A stretch of 9,327 nt of DNA from Bacteroidia bacterium. GTDB lineage: Bacteria > Bacteroidota > Bacteroidia > Flavobacteriales > Flavobacteriaceae. This document shows, in pieces, positions 1 through 4,895 of the stretch; within the stretch, counting starts at the first letter, position 1; each line of letters starts with the position of its first letter. The notes under the pieces were generated by a model. That model was not told the origin of the DNA. It searched no databases and was given only the letters and a program-made list of their open reading frames with translations. The DNA lies in the NCBI GenBank assembly GCA_030425715.1, contig JAUIAA010000060.1, positions 1 through 9,327 of the forward strand, given 5' to 3'. Both the position numbers and the translations under genes were made by a program.

Positions 1-44
1 ATAGAAGAGAATATAATTAAAGGAATTAAAATTTCTGAAGCCAT
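1..44 (-). CDS. Start of a divergent small membrane protein gene (partial, DUF6249-like?)
   Basis: An ATG on the minus strand (complement of 42-44) opens a frame that runs off the left edge. The 14 complete codons read MASEILIPLIIFSS, a short polar start followed by a hydrophobic stretch, as expected for an N-terminal membrane helix. The start lies 40 bases downstream of the -10 element of a minus-strand ECF promoter (84-110), which supports it as a real gene. The pattern 'xxEILIPL' resembles the N-terminus of small flavobacterial membrane proteins of the DUF6249 type, which to my recollection often sit beside an ECF sigma gene; with 14 residues this is inference. The divergent layout suggests it belongs to the regulon of the sigma factor at 181-756. 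It could also be another short inner-membrane protein. Confidence 0.55.
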   Translation of the reverse strand, partial: MASEILIPLIIFSS

Positions 45-83
45 AATAGTAAATTTAAAGTTAATATTTTATTTTTTCAATAG

Positions 84-110
84 GACGCACTAAACCAAAG
101 TTGGGTTACA
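84..110 (-). promoter_or_regulatory. ECF-type sigma promoter driving the divergent gene
   Basis: On the minus strand, TGTAACC (complement of 104-110) is followed after 15 bases by GCGTC (complement of 84-88). The same two boxes with identical spacing occur on the plus strand at 144-170. TGTAAC with CGTC at N17 is the classic shape of ECF sigma promoters such as those read by Bacillus SigX/SigM. The expected transcript start is near 77, giving a leader of roughly 33 bases before the ATG at 44. Recognition by the adjacent sigma factor is inferred. Confidence 0.7.
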
Positions 111-143
111 GTTTTATTTTAAATGATAATAAATTAATTAAAT

Positions 144-170
144 TGTAACCTTAGTTAAATAATTAGCGTC
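144..170 (+). promoter_or_regulatory. ECF-type autoregulatory promoter of the sigma factor operon
   Basis: TGTAACC (144-150), 15 bases, then GCGTC (166-170). Both boxes and the spacing match the minus-strand copy at 84-110 exactly, while the spacers differ. The expected start of transcription is only a few bases before the ATG at 181, so the sigma mRNA would be leaderless or nearly so. Because an ECF sigma gene sits directly downstream, positive autoregulation is the natural inference. Confidence 0.75.
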
Positions 171-180
171 ATAATAAATA

Positions 181-756
181 ATGAAATCAACCAAAGATCA
201 AATCTATATAGATAAGGTTTTAAGTGGAGATACCAATGCCTTTGCTTTTTTAGTAAATAGGTATAAAAATATGGTGTTTACCTTATCTGTTAATATGATG
301 AAAAATAGGGAGGACGCCGAAGAGGTAGCGCAAGATAGTTTTATAAAAGCCTATCAAAAGTTACATACTTTTAAAAGCGAATCTAAATTTTCTACATGGT
401 TGTATAAAATTGTATATAGAAACGCAATTTCCGCTTTGCGAAAGAAAAAAATAATTACAATAGAAATAGATAGTTTTGTTTTAGACAACCTTAAAAGTGG
501 TGCTGATTTTCCTCAGATAGAGGGTTTAAAAGGAGAAGAACAAAAAAAATATGTAAAAAAAATTATAGCTAGTTTGCCCGAAACAGATGCGTTTTTAATT
601 ACACTTTTTTATATTAATGAAAATACGGTTGATGAAATTGAAGAAATTACGGATTTAAGCAAATCAAATATTAAGGTAAAATTATTCCGTTTAAGAAAAA
701 AATTACACCAAGCATTATCCTTACTTTTAAAAGAAGAAGCAAAAGAATTATTATGA
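181..756 (+). CDS. ECF-type RNA polymerase sigma factor (sigma-70 family)
   Basis: This 191-residue protein has the two-domain plan of group 4 sigma factors. Region 2 spans about residues 20-90: 'FAFLVNRYKNMVFTL' at the front, 'DAEEVAQDSFIKAYQKL' (region 2.2, core RNA polymerase binding) and 'FSTWLYKIVYRNAISALRKK' (regions 2.3/2.4, -10 melting and recognition). A divergent linker at about 95-127 leads to region 4 at about 128-180, with 'SLPETDAFLITLFYINENTVDEI' and the helix-turn-helix 'LSKSNIKVKLFRLRKKL' that reads the -35 box. There is no region 1.1 or 3, so it is not a housekeeping sigma. The gene overlaps the next one by 4 bp (ATGA), which implies translational coupling. The start is favoured because residues 10-30 match the usual ECF N-terminus, although almost no leader remains behind the promoter at 144-170. 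The stimulus cannot be read from the sequence. Confidence 0.95.
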   Translation: MKSTKDQIYIDKVLSGDTNAFAFLVNRYKNMVFTLSVNMMKNREDAEEVAQDSFIKAYQKLHTFKSESKFSTWLYKIVYRNAISALRKKKIITIEIDSFVLDNLKSGADFPQIEGLKGEEQKKYVKKIIASLPETDAFLITLFYINENTVDEIEEITDLSKSNIKVKLFRLRKKLHQALSLLLKEEAKELL

Positions 757-1232
757 AGCAAGATACCAATGATATAGATAGAATAATACAAGAAAATTTA
801 GAGTTGAATAAGTTGACTCCTGATTTTACTGATAAGCTCATGCAAAAAATTAATATAAATGAATTGGTAGAAAAAAGTACCTTAAAATTAGTATTACAAA
901 AAAATGCTTTGCATGAAGCGCCAGTCCGTTTTACAGAAAAATTACTTTCTAATATGGAGCAAAAACAAAAAGTTTTTACCTACCAACCGGTGATTAGTAA
1001 AAAAACTTTGAGGCTAGTAGCTGTGTTTGTTTTTGGTATTGGGGTATATGCCTTCTTTTTTGCGCATCCAGAAAGTTCTTCAGATGTTTGGAGTACGTAT
1101 ATTGAGAAGCTTTCTACTATTTCTTTGCACATGCCTAAACTATTGACTTCACATTTGTTTGCCATGAGTATTTTTGCTTTAAGCTCATTGTTGTTTATTG
1201 ATTATCAATTAAAAAACAAAAGTCAATCTTAA
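753..1232 (+). CDS. Two-helix membrane protein, probable anti-sigma factor
   Basis: This 159-residue protein begins inside the sigma gene's stop codon, so the two are co-translated at a near fixed ratio. No zinc-binding anti-sigma signature (HxxxCxxC) is present and there are no cysteines. The hydrophilic N-terminal part (1-85) would be cytosolic and contains two related motifs: P23-D-F25-T26-D-K28-L29-M30 and P57-V-R-F60-T61-E-K63-L64-L65. Two transmembrane helices follow at about 86-104 and 131-150, joined by a short, presumably periplasmic loop; both ends would face the cytosol. Position, topology and coupling fit a membrane anti-sigma factor that holds the ECF factor until a signal is sensed. 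The function is inferred from context, and a signalling accessory protein is the alternative. No terminator with a convincing stem follows the stop codon. Confidence 0.8.
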   Translation: MKQDTNDIDRIIQENLELNKLTPDFTDKLMQKININELVEKSTLKLVLQKNALHEAPVRFTEKLLSNMEQKQKVFTYQPVISKKTLRLVAVFVFGIGVYAFFFAHPESSSDVWSTYIEKLSTISLHMPKLLTSHLFAMSIFALSSLLFIDYQLKNKSQS

Positions 1233-1312
1233 GGTAATTTAACCTATTTTCTCTTGGGATATAGAAATGCAAAAAATTAATAAAAATAAAATACATTTTA
1301 TTTAAAAAAATG

Positions 1313-1343
1313 TTTGCAAGAATATCAAAATCGTTTATATTTG
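1313..1343 (+). promoter_or_regulatory. Bacteroidota housekeeping promoter of the tRNA-Asn unit
   Basis: TTTG at 1313-1316 (-33 box), a 19-base spacer, and TATATTTG at 1336-1343 (perfect TAnnTTTG -7 box). Transcription should start near 1349-1351. The transcript would pass through the decayed tRNA copy (1368-1428) before reaching tRNA-Asn at 1475, an unusually long leader for a tRNA. This suggests the promoter originally served the upstream copy. Confidence 0.75.
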
Positions 1344-1367
1344 CACACCGAAAATGGAAAATTAAAT

Positions 1368-1428
1368 TCCTCCTTACCTGCCTGCCGGTAGGCAGGGCTC
1401 AGAACTGAGCTCTAATAGTTACTGGTAG
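1368..1428 (+). pseudogene. Decayed tRNA-Asn 5' half, split by a 20-bp palindrome
   Basis: Positions 1362-1376 are identical to 1469-1483, which covers six bases of flank and the first nine bases of tRNA-Asn (acceptor strand TCCTCCT plus TA). The match stops at 1377, where a 20-bp palindrome (1377-1396) intervenes, and resumes at 1397-1402 with GCTCAG, the start of the tRNA D arm. The D stem GCTC...GAGC is kept (1397-1410) with its loop cut from nine to six bases. Next, TCT then GTT occur with the same 7-base offset as in the real tRNA, placing a GTT at the anticodon position (1418-1420); about 12 of 21 bases match over 1411-1431. The anticodon stem no longer pairs and I see no T arm or 3' acceptor strand, so it cannot make a tRNA. 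The repeat is directly visible; its origin as an inactivated tandem copy is inference. Confidence 0.5.
1377..1396. repeat. GC-rich 20-bp palindrome (REP-like intergenic repeat)
   Basis: CCTGCCTGCC followed by GGTAGGCAGG forms a 10+10 inverted repeat whose only imperfect pair is one G-T. It is far richer in G+C than the surrounding DNA and interrupts the tRNA-Asn-like sequence between tRNA positions 9 and 10. Palindromes of this TGCCTGCCGGCAGG type recur between genes in flavobacterial genomes as far as I recall, which would make this a dispersed repeat; only one copy is in this window. A second, smaller inverted repeat, GCTCAG-AA-CTGAGC (1397-1410), follows directly. Confidence 0.75.
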
Positions 1429-1474
1429 TATGTAAGTATAGGGTGTCAAAACAGACATTAAAATAATTTTAAAT

Positions 1475-1548
1475 TCCTCCTTAGCTCAGTTGGTTAGAGC
1501 ATCTGACTGTTAATCAGAGGGTCCTTGGTTCGAGCCCAAGAGGAGGAG
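1475..1548 (+). tRNA. tRNA-Asn (anticodon GTT)
   Basis: All arms can be drawn by hand. The acceptor stem is 1475-1481 (TCCTCCT) with 1541-1547 (AGGAGGA); the D stem is GCTC/GAGC (1484-1487, 1497-1500). The anticodon stem is TCTGA/TCAGA (1502-1506, 1514-1518) around loop CTGTTAA, with anticodon GTT at 1509-1511. The T stem is CTTGG/CCAAG (1524-1528, 1536-1540) around loop TTCGAGC. The discriminator base is G at 1548, as usual for tRNA-Asn. The 3' CCA is not encoded (CAA follows), so it must be added after transcription. The gene reads asparagine codons AAC and AAT and is flanked by the promoter at 1313-1343 and the terminator at 1550-1581. Confidence 0.97.
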
Positions 1549-1549
1549 C

Positions 1550-1581
1550 AAAAAGCACTTACGAAAGTAGGTGCTTTTTTT
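1550..1581 (+). terminator. Strong intrinsic terminator of tRNA-Asn
   Basis: A 13-bp stem (1550-1562 with 1567-1579, one G-T pair) closes on the stable tetraloop GAAA (1563-1566). Its 3' side runs into a T tract ending at 1581. It begins one base after the tRNA discriminator region and isolates the tRNA from the gene at 1708. Confidence 0.9.
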
Positions 1582-1611
1582 GTTTATGGACAACAATTGG
1601 TCTTGATCTAT

Positions 1612-1647
1612 TTTGAGTAATAATACCTGATATTTTTAGTACATTTG
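1612..1647 (+). promoter_or_regulatory. Probable promoter of the small secreted protein gene
   Basis: TACATTTG at 1640-1647 fits TAnnTTTG. The best -33 box is TTTG at 1612-1615, which leaves a 24-base spacer, slightly longer than usual. Transcription would start near 1654, giving a leader of about 54 bases. That leader contains two overlapping short hairpins, CTTGT-tagct-ACAAG (1660-1674) and GCTA-caag-TAGC (1667-1678), which cannot form together; no function can be assigned. Confidence 0.4.
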
Positions 1648-1707
1648 AACTTAATCACACTTGTTAGCTACAAGTAGCCTATTCAAAATAATCAATTAAT
1701 TCATCTT

Positions 1708-2106
1708 ATGAAACTTCATTTATTTGCACTATTGACAATATTTCTCTTGCTTAATAAATTTTGTTATTCTCAACACTCATTTAAAGTAAAGCTAAACACA
1801 TATTCTGTATATGTAATAAAAAATGGTCAACAGGTCTTCAATGAAATTAACGGAACAAAATGTAAATTGGTATTCAAAAAAGATCTTTACACACTTACCT
1901 TTCAAACAAATAAAAACACAACTGGTTATCAAAAGTTTAAAGTTGTGAGTAGAAATAAAGATAATGTGATTGTAAAAGTAGTTGGAGACTTAAGGCAAAA
2001 ATCTTTAAAATTTATAGTAAAAGATAGTATAAAATCAAAACGGAAAATAGATTTTATCTCTATAGATACAGGTGAAGAATCTTTTGGGATGAGAATTTCA
2101 GATTAA
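1708..2106 (+). CDS. Small secreted protein of unknown function
   Basis: I do not recognise this 132-residue protein. Its first 21 residues form a clear Sec signal peptide: MKLH, a hydrophobic core, then a likely cut after 'FCYS' before QHSF. No lipobox cysteine follows the core, so a soluble periplasmic or secreted form is expected. The mature part (about 110 residues) is basic, rich in Lys, Val and Thr, and alternates short beta-type strands ('VKLNTYSVYVIKNGQ', 'CKLVFKKDLYTLTFQT', 'QKFKVVSRNKDNVIVKVVGD', 'KIDFISIDTG'), which suggests an all-beta sandwich or barrel. It contains one cysteine after signal removal (C52). The gene stands alone between the tRNA terminator and a convergent gene remnant, with its own likely promoter. 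Confidence 0.75.
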   Translation: MKLHLFALLTIFLLLNKFCYSQHSFKVKLNTYSVYVIKNGQQVFNEINGTKCKLVFKKDLYTLTFQTNKNTTGYQKFKVVSRNKDNVIVKVVGDLRQKSLKFIVKDSIKSKRKIDFISIDTGEESFGMRISD

Positions 2107-2117
2107 AGTAGTATTTA

Positions 2118-2252
2118 TTAATTGTTCCTTCTTCCGTCTTGACATTGTTTTATAGGTGTAGCTAAGGCATTGGGATTTGGTTCAAAACCTTTTAGAATTT
2201 CAATAGGAATTTTTATTCCAACAAATTTTTTGTATCCTATAAATAGGTAGTT
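2118..2252 (-). pseudogene. Remnant: C-terminal fragment of an unidentified gene
   Basis: Read on the minus strand from 2252 to the stop codon at 2118-2120, 44 codons remain open with protein-like composition; the clearest segments are 'YKKFVGIKIPIEILKGF' and 'EPNPNALATPIKQCQDG'. A TGA sits directly upstream in frame (complement of 2253-2255) and no start codon is available. A neighbouring frame continues upstream for only a few codons ('SADETT'), so a frameshift or deletion is likely. It ends 12 bp from the stop of the secreted protein gene, as convergent genes typically do. I do not recognise the family. Chance openness in AT-rich DNA is possible, but the Pro/Gly/Asn-containing text looks translated rather than random. 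Confidence 0.4.
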
Positions 2253-2370
2253 TCATCTGCACTTATTACTTGCAATTAGCATGTGTAAAATTCATCAATT
2301 TTGAATTAAAAACTAAATAATACTGAAAAACAGTTACTTACATTTAAAGTTTTTAGCAGTTTTTAACAAT

Positions 2371-2404
2371 TTTGCAATTCTAGAACAGGTATTGTATACT
2401 TTTG
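2371..2404 (+). promoter_or_regulatory. Probable promoter of the hydrolase gene
   Basis: TTTG at 2371-2374 and TACTTTTG (TAnnTTTG) at 2397-2404 are 22 bases apart. Transcription would start near 2411, about ten bases before the ATG at 2421. This is the last convincing promoter before the hydrolase and first transglycosylase genes, so it may serve both. Confidence 0.5.
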
Positions 2405-2420
2405 GGTAAACAAGTTCTAA

Positions 2421-3251
2421 ATGATTCATAAGGAATTTAATTTTGAATTATGCAATACTAGTTTTCATGGCGCATATTATCAGCCAGAAAAAATAAAAGC
2501 GGTTATTGTTTTAGTTCATGGAATGGGAGAGCATTCAAAACGCTATGAAAAAAATGTGATTTCTCTTTTAAACCAAAATAACTTTGCTGTAATAACTTAT
2601 GACCAATTCGGTCATGGATTAACAGCAGGTAAAAGAGGTCATAATCCAGGTTTTCAATACGTTTTAGATTGTGTGGATATTGTTATCCAAAAAGCCAAAT
2701 CAATATTTGGCAACTATCCTATCCTTCTTTATGGTCATAGTATGGGAGGCAATGTGGTAATTAATTATGTTTTACAAAGAAAGCATGATTTAAAAGCAGT
2801 AATTGCAACTAGCCCCTTTTTAAAATTGGCTTTTGAACCGCCAAGTTGGAAGTTAGGATTAGGAAAAGCATTGGCAAAAATAATTCCATCCATTACCATG
2901 AGTAATGAATTAGATATAAATGCAATATCGCGTGATAAAGTTGAAGTTGACTTATATAAGAAAGATGCTTTGGTACACGATAAAGTAAGTCCCAACTACT
3001 CCATTGTATTTATGCAAACAGGCGAGTGGGCCATTGCAAATGCAAAAATGTTAAAAACACCAATGCTGTTAATGCATGGTACAGGAGATAGGTTAACCAG
3101 TAGTATTGCATCCTGTGAATTTGCAAAAAATGCAGGGGATATAGTTGATTTGGAATTGATAGAAGGCGGATATCACGAGTTGCATAATGACATTATTAAA
3201 AATGAAATATTAGATAAAATGATAAAGTGGATCAATAAAAAAATTACATAA
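2421..3251 (+). CDS. Alpha/beta hydrolase, monoacylglycerol lipase-like (Hydrolase_4/S33)
   Basis: This 276-residue serine hydrolase has the length and motifs of the monoglyceride lipase/lysophospholipase group. The oxyanion-hole loop is 'VLVHGMGEHSKRY' (31-42), followed by the strand and turn 'YDQFGHGLTAGKRGH' (60-74). The nucleophile elbow is G105-H-S107-M-G109. The acid is probably D223 in 'MHGTGDRLT', and the catalytic histidine H252 in 'EGGYHELHND', the same context as in mammalian monoglyceride lipase. The cap domain lies around 130-200. No signal peptide or membrane helix is seen, so it should act in the cytoplasm or at the inner leaflet, releasing fatty acids from monoacylglycerols or lysolipids. 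The exact substrate is not readable. The 28-bp gap to the first transglycosylase allows co-transcription, but a functional link is not evident. Confidence 0.9.
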   Translation: MIHKEFNFELCNTSFHGAYYQPEKIKAVIVLVHGMGEHSKRYEKNVISLLNQNNFAVITYDQFGHGLTAGKRGHNPGFQYVLDCVDIVIQKAKSIFGNYPILLYGHSMGGNVVINYVLQRKHDLKAVIATSPFLKLAFEPPSWKLGLGKALAKIIPSITMSNELDINAISRDKVEVDLYKKDALVHDKVSPNYSIVFMQTGEWAIANAKMLKTPMLLMHGTGDRLTSSIASCEFAKNAGDIVDLELIEGGYHELHNDIIKNEILDKMIKWINKKIT

Positions 3252-3279
3252 CAATAATTACCTAGAATTAAAAAACACA

Positions 3280-4734
3280 ATGAAAAATTCCTTTTTCCTC
3301 TATTTTTTAGTTTTATCTCCCCTAATTTTTGGTCAAAATAGTCTTCGTTCAAGTGAATCCATGCTCGAAAGCACAAAAACATTTGAACGGAGCTATTTTC
3401 CAAATTTACCAGCAAAACACCTTACTATTTTAGACAAAAATTACAACAAAGGCTTGGATAATGATTGGTTAATTAACCCTACAGACACAATTTACAGCCC
3501 AAACAACTTATCCTCCTTACAACTCAAAGAACAGTTAAAAAATTTAGATTATAAAACACCTTTTAAAGTAAATCACAACCCAACTCTTGAACGATATATT
3601 CGCGTATTCCTAAAAAATAGACGTGAAAATATTGCTGTTTTAATAGATAAGTCTAATTACTATTTCCCCATATTCGAGACTTATTTAGACAAATATGATT
3701 TGCCAATAGAATTAAAATATTTAGCCGTTGTTGAATCTGCATTACAACCTAATGCAAACTCTCCTGTAGGTGCAAAAGGACTGTGGCAATTTATGTATCA
3801 AACAGGAAAACAATATGGTTTAGAAGTTAATTCGTATGTTGACGAAAGATTTGACCCAATAAAATCAACTGAAGCTGCTTGCCAGTATTTAAGCTATTTA
3901 TATAAAAGGTTTGATAGTTGGGATTTGGCGCTTGCCGCATATAATTCTGGACCAGGAAATGTTGCGAAAGCGATTAAACGCTCTGGCGGAAAACGAAATT
4001 ATTGGGAAATAAGAGCGTATTTACCTCAAGAAACCAAAGGCTATTTGCCCGCTTTTTTAGCAACTTACTATATTTTTGAACACGCCACTTCACTACAAAT
4101 AAAACCTGAAAAATCAGAACTTTCTTTTTACGAAATTGATACGATTCATTTAAAAAAGCAATTGAAATTTAATCAAATAGAGCGCAATATTTCTATTTCA
4201 AATGAAATGTTAAAAGCTTTAAATCCACAATATAAAAAAGAAATAATTCCATTTGATCAGAACAAATCCTATATACTTACCCTGCCTGTAAATTTAGTAG
4301 ATCAATTTTTAGAAAAAGAAACGACTATTTACCTAGACCAAAACAAAGAGGTTTGCGCTAAATATGCCATTCCTATTACGTCTAAAAATAGCTATATTGT
4401 ACATGCTGGCGATAATTTGCCAAGTATTGCCAAAAAATTCAATATCACTGTTCAACAATTAAAAAAATGGAATGGCTTACAAACAGATTTTTTAATTGAG
4501 CAACAGCGCTTGGTGGTTACCGACCAAAATTTCAATACCCATCCTAATGGTCAAGTAGCAACGAAAGAATTGTTGCATAAAAAATCATTTGTGATTCATA
4601 CCGTTAAACCTGGAGATACCCTTTTTAAAATTTCTAGAAGTTATCCAGAGGTTACCATACATCAAATTAGAGATTGGAATAATATTTTAGATGTAAAATA
4701 CTTGAAACCAGGAACCCAACTTAAAATTTATTAA
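3280..4734 (+). CDS. Secreted MltD-like lytic transglycosylase with two LysM domains (copy 1)
   Basis: This 484-residue periplasmic enzyme would cleave the MurNAc-GlcNAc bond of peptidoglycan to give 1,6-anhydro products. A signal peptide (about 1-19, ending 'LIFGQ') lacks a lipobox cysteine, unlike E. coli MltD, which is a lipoprotein. The SLT (family 1, MltD type) domain covers about 125-270 with catalytic E152 in 'YLAVVESALQPNA', then 'GAKGLWQFM' (164-172), 'ALAAYNSGPGNV' (217-228) and 'GYLPAFLATYYI' (254-265). LysM repeats at about 371-414 and 437-484 bind glycan; the first is the more diverged and the second ends exactly at the C-terminus with 'KPGTQLKIY'. It is a tandem paralogue of the gene at 4896 (about 97 of 124 SLT-core residues identical by hand count). 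I find no separate promoter in the 28 bp upstream. Confidence 0.94.
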   Translation: MKNSFFLYFLVLSPLIFGQNSLRSSESMLESTKTFERSYFPNLPAKHLTILDKNYNKGLDNDWLINPTDTIYSPNNLSSLQLKEQLKNLDYKTPFKVNHNPTLERYIRVFLKNRRENIAVLIDKSNYYFPIFETYLDKYDLPIELKYLAVVESALQPNANSPVGAKGLWQFMYQTGKQYGLEVNSYVDERFDPIKSTEAACQYLSYLYKRFDSWDLALAAYNSGPGNVAKAIKRSGGKRNYWEIRAYLPQETKGYLPAFLATYYIFEHATSLQIKPEKSELSFYEIDTIHLKKQLKFNQIERNISISNEMLKALNPQYKKEIIPFDQNKSYILTLPVNLVDQFLEKETTIYLDQNKEVCAKYAIPITSKNSYIVHAGDNLPSIAKKFNITVQQLKKWNGLQTDFLIEQQRLVVTDQNFNTHPNGQVATKELLHKKSFVIHTVKPGDTLFKISRSYPEVTIHQIRDWNNILDVKYLKPGTQLKIY

Positions 4735-4895
4735 CTTTGATTTTGTGAATTTTCAATTGTTTTTTTTTGAATCAATTGACTTTCTTAATTTTATATTAAA
4801 CTTAAAATGAAAAAGTTAAAAATAGTAACCAAATAAAATTTTGTGTTATTTTTAGCGTTTTTAAATAATACTTGACATCATAATTTTTACGAGAA

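Larger units (their letters stand above)
2107..2420. other. 314-bp intergenic region with a gene remnant and a promoter
   Basis: No intact gene lies here. The left half carries a protein-like open stretch on the minus strand without a start codon (2118-2252). The middle (about 2253-2370) is AT-rich, has stops in all frames, and shows nothing I can name. The right end holds the promoter-like boxes of the hydrolase gene (2371-2404). Confidence 0.6.

Noticed and set aside
1..93. Open frame on the plus strand ending at TAA 91-93, a possible gene 3' end
   Set aside because: Its 30 codons are low-complexity Ile/Lys/Phe text, and it overlaps both the minus-strand gene start at 44 and the minus-strand ECF promoter, which are better supported.
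609..791. Minus-strand open frame inside the sigma and anti-sigma genes
   Set aside because: It is antisense to two well-supported genes and has no recognisable motif; a shadow frame.
980..1165. Minus-strand open frame inside the probable anti-sigma gene
   Set aside because: Antisense to the membrane-helix region, with no independent start signal.
1232..1250. AGGT-aattta-ACCT followed by ATTTTCTC as a terminator of the sigma operon
   Set aside because: The stem is only 4 bp and the T tract is interrupted; too weak to call.
1475..1581. tRNA end as a phage or island attachment site
   Set aside because: No integrase gene and no repeat of the tRNA 3' end occurs nearby; the repeated part is the 5' end, which fits a tandem tRNA copy better.
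2765..2995. Minus-strand open frame inside the hydrolase gene
   Set aside because: Lies opposite a gene with intact catalytic motifs; no family resemblance.
3173..3415. Minus-strand open frame spanning the hydrolase/transglycosylase junction
   Set aside because: It covers the ends of two real genes in antisense, and its hydrophobic C-terminal part is the complement of the AT-rich junction and signal peptide.
4753..4779. Inverted repeat TCAATTG ... CAATTGA after the first transglycosylase
   Set aside because: The T run lies in the 13-base loop rather than after the stem, so it does not look like an intrinsic terminator; AT-rich repeats of this size arise easily here.
4840..4874. Possible promoter of the second transglycosylase (TTTG plus AATACTTG)
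   Set aside because: The -7 box misses several positions of TAnnTTTG, so it is mentioned only with the gene.
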